Of a DNA stretch of 64,000 bases, positions 10,461 through 21,400 are shown piece after piece. The position numbers and the translations under genes were made by a program. Where the stretch lies: contig CM072884.1 in NCBI GenBank assembly GCA_037013685.1, positions 558,001 to 622,000 on the forward strand. Direction: 5' to 3'. The DNA comes from Acridotheres tristis (lineage: Eukaryota > Chordata > Aves > Passeriformes > Sturnidae). Each line of letters opens with the position of its first letter. Position 1 is the first letter of the stretch. The notes below the pieces were generated by a model. It saw only the letters and a program-made list of their open reading frames with translations. It made no database searches and was not told the origin of the DNA.

Positions 10461-13400
10461 CCCCGCGCATTCCCCCGCCGGCCCCGGGCTTCCGCCTTTC
10501 ACTCCTGGGTATCCCTCCCTCAGCCCTGGGCATCCATCCTTCACCCCGAGCATCTCCCTGCCAGTCCTGGGCATCCTCAGCCCTGAGCATCCTCCCCAGT
10601 CCCTGATCATTCCCCCTCATCCCTGGGCATCCCCCTCCCTGAGCATCTCCATCCCTGAGCATCCTCCCTTCAGGCCTGGTTCCCCCCCTCCAACTGCTGT
10701 AGATGCTTGTATAAGGAAAAAAAAAAGCGGGAAGAATTCGACCCTATCCTCTTACAGCAAAGGCTTTGGCTTCCAATTAACATGTGTGCTAATTAACCCT
10801 GGAAGAAAATGCTTCAAAAAGCAGCCACTTAAAATATTTGGTACCATACACTGATGTGAGAGCTCTGTCCCAGTTCTCCGTGATTTTTAGAGCCTCCTGG
10901 GCGTTGCTTTTGTGCAAACCTCGTGGACGCGCAGTGACATTCACTGTGTGCCTCCTAATTCCCACGTGCCAGGCCTGGGGGATAATTGGGCTTTTCCCTG
11001 TGTGGCTGCAGGGGAAGCACATTGAGTTTTACATCATATTTTAAAGTGATACTGTTCCTTCCAGAGGAGGGAAAGGAATTCTTTGGACTGGAAGTTAATC
11101 AGTCCAGCTTGGGACCTTCCAGAGCAGGAAAATAACACGAGTGAAATTGAGGATTGCTTTATTGGCAGCTAAGATTCCAGCTCCAGTCACTCACCTGTTT
11201 GAAATACGGGATGACTTAGGATACTCAGGGCTTGGATGGATGTGTCACCAAAAAATAATGTAGTTCAGGAGAAGGTGGACCTCTTGGAAGAGCTGAGCCA
11301 TTGTATGTGGGAATTGTTAATGGGTAGGGACCCATCCCTGCAGAAGATTTGAATATGGAAGAGTGACCTTTGAATATGGAAGAGTCCTTTGCTTTTGTTC
11401 CAGAGAATTGTTCTAACTGAAATTTCTTGTTTGTGCCTTTTAATTCTCCTTTTGTACAAAGAGAGTTGGGGGTTCTTGAAATTTCTCTCCATCCCCAAGA
11501 GCCCGTGTGTAGCAGTGTGGCTGGAAAGCAGGAGTACATCCAAAGGCAGGAATTCAGCCCAACTCCTGAGGAGTTACTCCTGGGGATGGCAGCGGGAGCA
11601 GCAAATGTAGAAGCAAAATGAAATGTGCTGTCAGAGCCTCTGCAAACTTGTGATGAGGTGTATAAGCAGAAACCTGCCCAAGAACAGTGCTGCTCAGGCA
11701 GCTTTTGGGTGCAGATTGCCTCTGCCCAGCCAGGTTTTCCCAAACAGGCAGCTGCTTCCTGGTTTGCCTCCTGTCTTGGTGCTCACAGCAGGAGCAAGCG
11801 TGTTGGGATGAAATTCCCCTCACTCCACACCGTTTCCATTGCAGTGGAAGATTGATGACAAGCCAGTAAAAATTGATAAATGGGACGGTTCAGCTGTGAA
11901 AAATTCCTTGGATGACTCTGCCAAAAAGGTAGGTTCTCTGTCTGCCGAGTTGTCCCTCCTGGGAAGCTCTCTGATTTTCTTTCCTACTTTTTGGGGGTTG
12001 GTTGTGCCCCTTCCATGCTGGGTCTGTAGCATCTCTTGTGATTCCCACGTGCTTGTGCCTAATAGGGATCAATTATCAAGATGCCTGATGCAGACATGAA
12101 TTCCCCATAAACTTTCTGCTCAGTTTACCGCTGGGATTGTCCCCTTCAAACCTTTCCCAGAAACAGTGTGCCAAGTTCCTGAGAAGCTCCCGACAGACTG
12201 GGCTGCCTGTTTCTCCCACAGGTGCTCCTGGAGAAGTACAAATACGTGGAGAATTTCCGTTTGATCGACGGCCGCCTCATCATCTGCACAATCTCTTGTC
12301 TCTTTGCCATTGTCGCTTTGATTTGGGATTACCTGCACCCTTTTCCTGAATCCAAACCGGTTCTTGCCTTTTGTGTTGTCTCATATCCTTTACAGATCTT
12401 GTCTTGGTTATACCAAAAGGGTTTGATTTTCCCCATGAACAAAAGCCTTGTGGATATTCCTGTTTTCAGGCCTGTGGGAATGACGCTTCCTGTCGTGTGG
12501 GGCTCAGCTGACAATCAGACAGTTTTCATGTGATGGGAAAATTCCTGCCTGTCTGGGTCTAATGCCCCTAAATTTGGGTGGTTTGAAGCGGATCCTTTTT
12601 TTAAAATTCTCTCCACAGTCTGGTTACAGACACGTTTGCTTTTCCCTAATACCACAGGTCAGACACTGAGAGAGGAAAGAGGAAATTCTTGCCAGCAGCT
12701 CTCTGCAGAGGGATCTGGACAGGCTGGATCCGTGGGCTGAGGTCACTCCATGAGGTTCAGCAATGCAAAGGATTAGTGGTGGCCTTGACAGGACTGGGGG
12801 AATGGTTGGACTCAATGGGCTCAGAGACGTTTTCCAACCTAAACAATTCTGTGATCCTAAGGAATTTCGTTGTTCCAGGCTGTTCTGGGTGGCTTTCAGA
12901 ACAAATGGGTGATTTGTCTTGCAGCACCTGAAATTATTTAATTCCAAAAATGGGAAAGAGGAATTGCTTGGTCTGTGCTTAGGAGGAATGTCCAGCAACT
13001 CATTCTGGGGCTTGTTCAGTCTCAAGTTTTCCCACTATCTCCCAGCAAATGTCAGAGAATCCCAGACTGGTTTGGGTGGGAAGGGGCCTTAAAGCTCATC
13101 CAATTCCACCCCCTGCCATAGGCAGGGACACTTCCACTAGACCAGATTGCTCCAAGCCCCATCCAGCCTCGCCTTCGACACTTTCAGGGAGTGAATAAAT
13201 TAAAGTTTAAATTTATTACTTAATTTCTCATGCTAATGAAGCATCAGCCAAGCATCCTGTTTGGAATTAAAATGTCACGAGAGGTGGTTGAACAGCAGTG
13301 TCTGAGGGGATCCGAGTGACTTCTCTGCCTAATTTCTGCTTCTCCTTTTACCTTCTTCATTTCCTTAACTTCTTCTGCACCTATTTTGTCATGATGGGAA

Positions 13401-14032
13401 TCCTGACCATTTATACCTCATACAAAGAGAAGAGTATTTTCCTGGTGGCCCACAGGAAGGACCCAGCAGGGATGGATCCTGATGATGTCTGGCAGCTCTC
13501 CTCCAGCCTCAAACGGTACCTTTTGCTCTGGCAGCCCAGGCTGAGCCAGCAGGCACCCCTCCCTCACCACAGATCACCCCAAATACTGCCTTTTCCTTTG
13601 AAACCTGCAAACCCGTCCTGCTCCATCAGAACCCATGTCCTGCTCTAGGAATGGGAGCGGCTCCCGGTGGTTTTCTGCCACCGATGTTTCACTTCTCTTC
13701 AATGCAGGGTATAAAAGCCTTTAATTGTTTTCATTGTGAGTGCCCAGGTGGGGGCCTGCAGTCCGGGAGGGTTTTCCCCTTAGGCAGGAGGGGAGTTTCT
13801 GTCCCCACTGGGGTCGTGCTCTGAGGTGTGTCTGCCCTCACACAGGTTTGATGACAAGTACACCCTGAAGCTGACCTTCATCAGCGGGAAAACCAAACAG
13901 CAGAGGGAAGCCGAGTTCACCAAATCCATCGCCAAGTTCTTCGATAACAACGGCACGTTAGTCATGGAGGCCTACGAGCCTGAGGTGTCCAAGCTGCACG
14001 ACAGTCTGGCCCTGGAGAGGAAAACCAAATGA
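10342..14032 (+). CDS. SPCS2: SPCS2, signal peptidase complex subunit 2 (complete)
   Basis: Five exons: 10342-10380, 11845-11928, 12222-12382, 13381-13515 and 13846-14032, together 201 residues and a TGA. SPCS2 is the 25-kDa non-catalytic subunit of the ER signal peptidase complex; it spans the membrane twice and faces mostly the cytosol. The translation matches the mammalian protein nearly residue for residue: [15 protein letters not shown] in exon 2, two hydrophobic membrane segments around the exon 3/4 join ([15 protein letters not shown] and the stretch around VMMGILTIY), and the conserved C-terminal block with [17 protein letters not shown]. The protein is about 25 aa shorter than human because the Gly-rich N-terminus is absent with this start. 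An in-frame ATG at 10216 would add 42 residues but lies inside the promoter motifs. Intron 3 is AT-AC. AATAAA follows at 14077. Confidence 0.97.
10490..10690 (+). repeat. Degenerate C-rich tandem repeat in SPCS2 intron 1
   Basis: Imperfect reiterations of CCCTGAGCATCCTCC and CCTGGGCATCC, about 15-20 bp per unit. They open long non-coding frames on both strands. Confidence 0.6.
12725..12858 (+). mobile_element. CR1 LINE 3' fragment (in the SPCS2 AT-AC intron)
   Basis: GTGGTGGCCTTGACAGGACT, GGTTGGACTCAATGGG and TCCAACCTAAACAATTCTG. Confidence 0.85.
13052..13190 (-). mobile_element. CR1 LINE 3' fragment (in the SPCS2 AT-AC intron)
   Basis: CAGAGAATCCCAGACTGGTT, AAAGCTCATCCAATTCC, CCCTGCCATAGGCAGGGACA and CACTTTCAGGGAGTG. 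Confidence 0.9.
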
Positions 14033-14076
14033 TTTTGGAGCCCACCCGCCTCCCAGGAACCTGCTAAATTAACACC

Positions 14077-14082
14077 AATAAA
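14077..14082 (+). terminator. SPCS2: SPCS2 polyadenylation signal (proximal)
   Basis: AATAAA 45 nt after the stop codon. A second AATAAA at 14667-14672 could give a longer 3'UTR. Confidence 0.75.
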
Positions 14083-14666
14083 GTCAAATGGCAAAGAAAG
14101 TGAATCATGGCCTCTCTTTTTGTCCTGAAGTCCTATTGCATTTTGGATAAGCAGGAAGTCTAATCTTGGACCCAAGATTTGTTGAAGCTCATGGCTAAGC
14201 TTGTTCTGTGGGCCTGCCTTCCAGGCTCTGAGGCAGACCCCAGAAGTAGATTCTGGGCACCCTCAGGAGGGGAAACATCACCAATGCTGCCCCAGCATCC
14301 TCTGCTTTCCTTGGCAGTGCTCTGTGTCCAGGGGTTTTACCAATCCTACCTTTCCATTTTCTGTTAGGAGTTCAGGACAAAACCCTTCTGTGAAACAACC
14401 ATCCTCTCCCAAACAAGTTTGCTTTATTTTTGTATTTATCTAACTGGCGCTAGTGGATTGTTTTTATAGTAAAAAAAAAAAAGTGTTGGGAGGGAGAATC
14501 AAATATGCTACTTCTGTGTGCTCAGCCACAAAGCTTCCAGAAAGTGTAAAAGATTTTCCAAGCTGTGTCTGTCCGTCCTGCGGTTCCCTTGTGGCATCCC
14601 CTGTTCAATGTGTCCCTTCTATAAACGGGCATTTTTTAAAAGAGAGATTTTTTGGTTGTTTTTTTC

Positions 14667-14672
14667 AATAAA
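14667..14672 (+). terminator. Possible distal SPCS2 polyadenylation signal
   Basis: AATAAA 635 nt after the SPCS2 stop, in T-rich unique sequence. Confidence 0.4.
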
Positions 14673-14740
14673 AGGGAAGAACAGACATTAAACGTGTCCT
14701 TGAGCATCTCTGGGGTGTTTCACGCCTGGGGAGGGAATCC

Positions 14741-14835
14741 CAGTTCACAAAATCCTCAAGGCTGGAAAGTCCTGGCATTCCCGTGGCAGCACCACAACCT
14801 TGTCACCTAAACCTCATCCCCAGGTGCCACATGTT
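14741..14835 (-). mobile_element. CR1-like 3' fragment downstream of SPCS2
   Basis: TTCACAAAATCCTCAAGGCT, then CCTCATCCCCAGGTGCCACA. Confidence 0.65.
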
Positions 14836-15945
14836 GATGAAGATGACTCCTCTTTTTATCTTGTAGAGCTGGTTGGGCTTGGCTGCCTCACCTCAGGGAA
14901 CTCCCAGATGGACCTTCATGATTTTCCAGCCCTCCCTCTCCACACCTGTTCCATAGGAGCACCCGGGAAGGCAAGGACGGCCAGGAAGGGATTCTCCTGC
15001 CTTCATCCCTCTCTTGGCTCCCCTCCTGCCTGTTGGAGACTTGTCGGCAGAGACTCCACCAGTCAGTCTCCTCCTGATATTCCACCAGTCCACCTCTCCC
15101 GTGGGAGCGCCGGCAGAGGAGCGCATCCATCACGTGCTCACACCTGCACAGGTATTGTCCCTGCTGCCCTCCGGCACCAGCGCCAGGCTCTGGTACCCGA
15201 CAGCTGGATCCCCGCCCGCTCCCTCGGTCGGCCGAGCGCCTCATCCGGCCCCTCTGGCTCCGGGAGCCGCAGGAAGAGGCGGAGCGGGGCGGCCGAGGGA
15301 GGAGCGGCGTGTGCGGGATGAGGAGATGCGGAAATGTGGGGATGCGGAGATGCAGGGAGTGCGGGGGGGTCGCGGCACGGAGAGGATGGGGGGGTCGGTG
15401 CTTGCGAGGGGGTGCAGGGGTACTGGGGCTGGGGGGTCCCCGGAGGCTTGGTGCATGCGGGGTGTAGGGGAGTCGGGCTGTGGGGGTGTCGGGGGGTACA
15501 CGGGGAGAATCTGGGTACCGCAGGTGGATGGGGCGATCAGTGCCTGCGGGGGCGAAGGGGGGTCAGGACATGTGAAGGGGGATGCACGGAGAGGTGTCTG
15601 TCGCTGGGGGGTCGGGCGAGCGTAGGGACATTGGGGTGCAGGGTGGGATCCAGGTGTGAGGGGTGCGTGGGGAGCGGGGGGTGCACGGGGAATGGAGGGG
15701 TGCATGGGCACAGGGACTCTGGGAGCTTAAGCAGCGGGAGCCTGGGGGTCCTGGCGCGGTGCAGGAGGTGCACAGGCCTGGGGAACAGCCTGGAGGTGGC
15801 ACCGTGGGTGAAGCAGGGCAGTCTGTGCAGTACAGGGGAGCAGCACAGACAGGCAGGAGGGCGAGTGTGACCCCACCGAGGGGCTCTGCTCTCACCCCAC
15901 TCTCCCACCTTGCTCAGGTCCCAGGGGAACCTCAGGGCGGCCACC
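14836..15945 (+). promoter_or_regulatory. NEU3 upstream region with CpG-rich patch and G-rich low-complexity tract
   Basis: No coding exon is supported here. A CpG-rich patch lies at about 15170-15310. A strongly G-rich, imperfectly repetitive tract follows at 15305-15720, with many runs of four or more G separated by short spacers. Transcription of NEU3 probably starts in or near this block; the exact site cannot be read. Confidence 0.45.
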
Positions 15946-17347
15946 ATGTCCCAGGCCACCACCTGCCCCAAGGTGAGCCTTCATCCCTGTCCCCCCCCCG
16001 TACAGACCACCCCCTCCTTTTGCCGGGATTTAACCCTTTCCATCTGACTTTCCCACCCTTCCAGCATCAGGGGGATGGCGGAGAGAGCCCCCCACCACTG
16101 CCACCACCACCAGGATCGCCGCACATTTTCTCTTCGGAGACGCTGTTCCGACAGGCAGGTGGGGTCACCTACCGCATCCCGGCTCTGCTCTACATCCCCC
16201 CGGATGATTCCTTCCTGGCCTTTGCCGAGAAGCGCTCCTCGGCCCGGGACGAGGATGCCAAGTACCTGGTGCTGCGGCGGGGCCGCCGGCACGGCTCTTC
16301 GGTCGAGGTAAAATCCCTCCGGGCTGTAGGAACAAGAGATGGGCGCGCTGCCGGGCGGCTGCAGGGGGCAGCGAGCCCGTGGCTGATCCCAGTTTTCCTC
16401 CTTGCCGGCAGTGGGGTCCCGTGGAGGAGCTGTCGGCGCTGGCGCTGCCCCGCCACCGCACCATGAACCCGTGTCCTCTCTACGACGCCAGGAGCGGCAC
16501 CGTCTTCCTCTTCTGCATCTGCGTGGAGCAGGGCAAGACGGAGCGGTGCCAGATCTGGAGCGGGTGCAGCGCGGCGCGGCTCTGCTTCGCCAGCAGCGCC
16601 GACGGCGGGCGCGGCTGGAGCGCGCTGCGGGACGTGACGGGCGAGGCCATCGGCGCCGACCTGGCCCGCTGGGCCACCTTCGCCGTGGGGCCGGGCCACG
16701 GCGTTCAGCTGGGCTCGGGGCGGCTGGTGGTGCCCGCCTACGCCTACTACGTGCACGGGTGTCTGTGCGGGGCCCTGCGGCTGCCCTGCTTCACCCGCCA
16801 GCATTCCCTCGTCTTCTACAGCGACGACGGCGGGCGCCGCTGGCACAAGGGCGCGCTGCTGGACGGGGAGCGGACGGGCGAGTGCCAAGTGGCCGAAATC
16901 CCGGGCGGGCAGCAGCCCATGCTGTACTGCAGCGCCCGTGCCCCGCGGGGCTGCAGGGCCGTGGCGCTCAGCGCGGACCAAGGGCTGCGCTTCCAGCGGC
17001 CGGCGCCGTGCCCGGCGCTGGGCGAGCCCCCGCGGGGCTGCCAGGGCAGCGTGGTCAGCTTCGCCGCCGCCGAGGCGCGCACCTGGCTGCTCTACTCCCA
17101 CCCCACCGACCGGCACGGCCGGCGCGATCTCGGCCTCTATGTGAACCCCTCGCCGCTGGACGGGGCGGGCTGGAGGCGGCCCTGGCTGCTGCGTGCGGGC
17201 CCGGCCGGCTACTCCGACCTGGCCGTGTGCCCCGGCGGCGTCGTTGGGTGCTTGTTCGAGTGCGGCGCCAGCAGCGCCTGCGAGGAAATCGCCTTCTGCC
17301 TCTTCACCCTGGACCTCTCTGGCGATCAGGACCTGAAGGCTTCCTAA
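15946..17347 (+). CDS. NEU3: NEU3, plasma-membrane ganglioside sialidase (complete)
   Basis: Three exons, 15946-15972, 16065-16307 and 16412-17347, with introns of only 92 and 104 nt, give 401 residues. NEU3 is an exo-alpha-sialidase (GH33 family) that removes sialic acid from gangliosides at the plasma membrane. Visible signature: YRIP at residues 45-48 (first active-site Arg is R46); R66 and D71 in the KRSSARDED stretch; Asp boxes SADGGRGW (152-159) and SDDGGRRW (227-234); a degenerate one near 277; E247; R266 in CSARAP; an Arg near 327; and the nucleophile Tyr in GYSDL (Y357). The start has a strong Kozak context (GGCCACCATG), and MSQATTC resembles the mammalian MEEVTTC. Compared with human (428 aa) it has a Pro-rich insert before LFRQ and lacks the long loop before the WLLYSHPT block. 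GC content is very high in exon 3. Assignment over NEU2/NEU4 rests on sequence and on the SPCS2 neighbour. Confidence 0.95.
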
Positions 17348-17975
17348 AATAGACCCGTTTTAGGCAGTGCAGTCACTACTGAGCATCGGCAGCCGGGTCC
17401 AGTGAGCGCGGCAGTGCCGAGGCATCACCAGGATATTTCAGAGGCTCAGCGTCATGTACCTTTTATTTAATTATGTCTTTTTAATCACCCGTCAGATGCT
17501 GTCAGGGACCTGCGGCAGGGGAGTGGAGGATGTGCTCTGGCTTGGCCAAGGGGGATGCCGGCACAGCGTACAAAATGCCGCTGCTTCCCCAAAAGTCAGC
17601 ATTTTTCACCTGGTAGCAGCTGAAGAGCAGAAGGTGCCAGCAAGAGCAGCTGATTCTACGAGGAAAAAGTACCCAAAAATCTTAGTTCCGTTAAAAATGT
17701 TCCAGTTCCTGTGTTCCTGCAGGTGGCGGAGAATTCCCAGTTTTTACCATTTTTATCCTGTTTTCTTCACTTGCCTGCTTTAGGCTGAGTTTCTCCCTTC
17801 CTCCTGGGAAAAAGAGCTCTGAATTTGGGAGGGGGCGATGTAGGGGAGGGAGGGGACTGTTGGGGGGTGTTTCATTCTGCTCCGTAGGGAACAGGTTATA
17901 ATAGCATCCCGACAGTGACAGTGACCTCACACATCCCCGTGCTGCTGTCAAATAAAATTGTCCCAAAACACGTGA
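17348..17975 (+). other. NEU3: NEU3 3'UTR
   Basis: Non-coding sequence from the stop codon to just past the AATAAA at 17951-17956. Confidence 0.65.
17951..17956 (+). terminator. NEU3: NEU3 polyadenylation signal
   Basis: AATAAA 603 nt after the NEU3 stop and before the P4HA3 upstream repeats. Confidence 0.65.
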
Positions 17976-18084
17976 AATCCATTCAATATAGGGAAAATCC
18001 CAACACAGCTGACCCTGCCCCAGAGAGATGCAGGACGGCCCCAAGCGTGGCACCTCCCACTCCGTCCTGGTGCTGTGTTTTGTG

Positions 18085-18360
18085 TGTATGGAGAGGCAGG
18101 ATGGGGCAGGCAGGATGGGCAGAAGATCAAATCGAGATGGGCACAGGCAGGATGTGGACAGGGACGGACAGGATGGGGCCAAGATGGAATGAGGACAGGC
18201 AGGATGGGGCCAGGACAGAGTAGAGAAAGGGGCAGGGACAGGCTGGATGACTCTGGGGCAGGACGGGGACAGACAAGAGGGGGACAAGCAGGATGGGGAC
18301 AGAGGCGCAGATTGGAATGTGGACAGGGACAAGCAGGACGGGGACCAGCACCACACCGCC
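18085..18360 (+). repeat. Purine-rich minisatellite upstream of P4HA3
   Basis: Imperfect repeats of ACAGGCAGGATGGGGCC and GGGGACAGACAAG type, around 15-20 bp. They keep long frames open but match no protein. Confidence 0.7.
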
Positions 18361-18464
18361 CTCCGCAGCCAGCGTGGCGGATCCGGGGCACCCCCCACCC
18401 CTTTTCCCCCCAAAGGCGGGGCCTCTCCGCCCCTTTTCCCCCGGCTTCTCCCGGCGGCGGCCGG

Positions 18465-21400
18465 ATGCGGGCGCTGCGGCTGGGGGCACGGCTGGGACTG
18501 GGAGTGCTGGGGCACTGTGGTGTTGGGGCTCCTGCTGAGGATACGGGGGGCACGGGGGGTACTGGGGCCACTGCTGGAGGTACTGGGGGTACTGGAAGCC
18601 CTGACGGTGCTGGTGGCGTTGCCGGGACTGGAACACTGTGGGTACCTGGGAGCGTTCGTGATACGGGGAGTTCTGGGGGCGCTGGGGATTCTTGGAGCAC
18701 TGGGGGCGCTGGGAGCACTGGGGGCGCTGGGGGTGGTGTGGGCGCTGCTGGCGCTGCTGCCGCCCCCTGCCCCGGCCGAGACGTTCTCTGCGATGCTGAG
18801 CGTGCGGGGAGCGCTGGGCGCCGAGCGCCGCCTGCTCCGCCGGCTCCGCTCCTACCTGCGGGACGAGAGCTCCCGCCTGCGCCGCCTCCGCAGGTACCGG
18901 GACCCCCCAAACCTCGCCGCGGCCACGGGTGGGGCACCTGCAGCGTCCGCTCCCCTCCAGCCACCCATCCCGCCCCCCAGCCCCAGGTGTGGGTGATTCC
19001 CTGGCTACGAGGAGGGCTTGACCTATCCCCACCTTCCCCGCAGCACCCAGTTTTTGGGGGTGGCCCTAAATAAGAGGTTGGTGGGAGGACGGCAAGCTGA
19101 GACTAGACATAGCTCACGTCCCTGCTTCCCCCTGGAGGGGACATGGTCCTCCCACCAGTGGGGATCTGGATTGCAGCATCCCCAAGGCACGGGCCATCCC
19201 CACACACGCACCTGGGATGGGTCGGGCAATCCCTCAGCTCTGGCTTGGCCAAAGAGTGGACGCTGAGGCAAAGCTGCCCAGCAGCGGGGGGGACTCAGCC
19301 CTCAGCCCTGGGTGGTGTCAACACTGAGGAGCATCGAAGTGTCCTCCGGTGGGTGCCTTGCAGGTTCTATGAGAAGGTCCAGGCACTGCACCAGGACCCC
19401 AAGGCCTCGGTGGACAACCCTTTGCTGGCCTTCAGCCTCATCAAGCGCCTCCACTCTGACTGGCCCAACGTCATCTACAGCGACGAGGCCACCAGGAACA
19501 CCCAGGGTACGGGGAAGGTGCTCGGCCTTGTGTCCCCTCTGTCACCTGGGCAGAGCCAGGAGGTGGTGGGGAGAGGATGGAGGAGCAGGAGAATAGATGA
19601 AAGGGCAGAACATTTGGAAGAACGAGAGAGCAGATGGAGGGGAAGGGTCAATGGGTAGAGGAGAAGAAGGGATGGAGGAGCAGGATGTGGAGTCCCCAGG
19701 GAAAAGAGCTGATAAAGTTGATTGCACCTCATAATTTAATTTATTCCCCCCCATGCCCTGCACCTCTTTCCAACCCTGCAGCACTCCATGCTGGCCTCAG
19801 GGAGGTGGAGCAGGAGCTGCCTGGAGCTGAGGACCTGGATGGGGCAGCCAGGGCGCTGATGAGGCTGCAGGACGTCTATGTACTCAGTGTCAAGGGCTTG
19901 GCCAGCGGTGTCTTCCAGAGAGCCGGGCACCCGCCCCTCTACAGCCCCGGCCGGCGTGTCCCCCTCTCTGCTGACGACTGCTTCCATGTGGGAAAGGTGA
20001 GGGAGAGCCCCACAAGCCTCCACAACGCTTCTCCAGCTGGTGCTTCCATAGGGATAGACATGGGGGTTTCTTTACACAGGATGAGATGGAAGGGCAGGTG
20101 CAAATGGGGATGGAGATTGAGGTGGGGATGGAACAGGAAAGGAATGGATGGGACAGGATGGGGATAATATGGGAGGGAATGGAGATGGAGATGGCAACAG
20201 GAAAGTGACAGATGCGATGGGGTGGGGATGGGATGGGATGGGATGGGATGGGACGGGACGGGGTGCAGGCCAGGCTGGCCCAGCTGGTGCAGGTGATGTG
20301 CTGCCTTGCAGGTGGCCTATGACACAGGGGACTATTACCACTCCATTGCATGGCTGGAGGAGGCTGTCAGCCTCTTCCGCCTCTCCTATGGCAGCTGGAA
20401 CCTGGAGGACCGGAGCAGCCTGGAGGATGCTCTGGACCATCTGGCCTTCTCCTACTTCATGGTACAGCCACGAGTCCCCTCCCCATTCCCAGTGTCCTCC
20501 CTCCCAAACCATGGGCAGGAGGATGGATGCTCATGGGGTCTCCACTTCTCCATCCAGGCTGGAAACATCTCCCATGCCTTAAGCCTCTCCAGGGAGTTTC
20601 TTCGCTATGGTATGTGGGACAACCCTGGATACAGCAGGAAGAGGGAAAAGATTTTGGGATGTCCCCATCACCTCTGCATGGCAACAGCCTCCCTCACCCC
20701 ATTTCTTGCCCCCATCTGGGGTAATTCTCCAGGGACCGATGCCAGGGAAGGGGGTTGATGGGGATGCAGCAGTCTGGGTGATACCGCCTCCCCAGCAGAT
20801 CCCAGCAACCAAAGGGTGTCGAGGAACGTGGTCAAGTACAAGAAGCTGCTGGAGATGGGGACAGGGGCAAGTGCCAGCCCCCTTCAGCGCCCCAACAGCA
20901 CCCGCCTGCAGAGCCGTGATGCCTACGAGGAGCTGTGCCAGCGCCCCAGGGGGCAGGTGGGACTGGCAGGGGTGCCGTGGTCCCCCACCAGTGCTGTGCC
21001 CCCCTTATGCCCTCTTTGGTCCTTCCTCTTCCTCCCCAGGCAGCCCCAGAGCAGCTCCTGCACCTCAGCTGCTCCTACGAGACCAACAGCAGCCCCTACC
21101 TCCTCCTCCAGCCTGCCAAGAAGGAGCTGGTCCGGATCCAACCCTATGTGGCTCTGTACCATGATTTCATCACCGATGCTGAGGCTGACACTATCAAGGG
21201 GTTGGCAGGGCCCTGGGTGAGCCATCCCTGTCTCCACGGATGTCCCTTTCCTGCAGCAGAGTGTCCCAGGAGATCATGATTCAGGGTGAAGACAGAGATA
21301 GGAGGGGTTTTAAGGCCAAAGCCTCCTCCAGGGAGTTCAGATGGGATGGGGCTTTGGAGAAACCTGGTCTGGTGGAAGGTGTCCCGGCCTATGGTGGGAG

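Larger units (their letters stand above)
12383..13380 (+). other. SPCS2: U12-type AT-AC intron (SPCS2 intron 3)
   Basis: The 5' end reads ATATCCTTT and the 3' end reads TTCCTTAACTTCTTCTGCAC. The TTCCTTAAC branch site is at 13361-13369, its A about 12 nt before the terminal AC. Splicing TC|C restores V-S-Y-F-V-M-M-G in frame; no GT-AG pair at this position does. This is the minor-spliceosome (U11/U12, U4atac/U6atac) signature. Confidence 0.93.

Noticed and set aside
10216..10854. 212-codon frame running through SPCS2 exon 1 into intron 1
   Set aside because: The part after 10380 is a C-rich degenerate repeat in the intron; exon 2 continues the conserved protein.
12383..12533. Read-through of SPCS2 exon 3 into intron 3 as an alternative C-terminus
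   Set aside because: The residues after VVSY (PLQILSW..) are unlike the family and begin exactly at the U12 donor; this is only an intron-retention product.
15014..15870. Several 118-203-codon ORFs upstream of NEU3
   Set aside because: They lie in G-rich low-complexity DNA with no conserved motif; NEU3 exon 1 with a Kozak ATG follows.
16190..17116. 308-codon open frame on the minus strand, opposite NEU3
   Set aside because: It lies opposite NEU3 exons in GC-rich DNA where stops are rare; its composition (Ala, Gly, Pro, Arg) matches no family, and the plus strand has the clear sialidase signature.
16402..17352. 316-codon plus-strand frame overlapping NEU3 exon 3
   Set aside because: It is the +1 shadow of NEU3, Arg/Ala-rich, with no recognisable domain.
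17948..19032. Pro/Ser-rich ORFs of 274-338 codons on the minus strand near P4HA3
   Set aside because: They are translations of the purine-rich minisatellite and the G-rich repeat; repeats explain the open frames.
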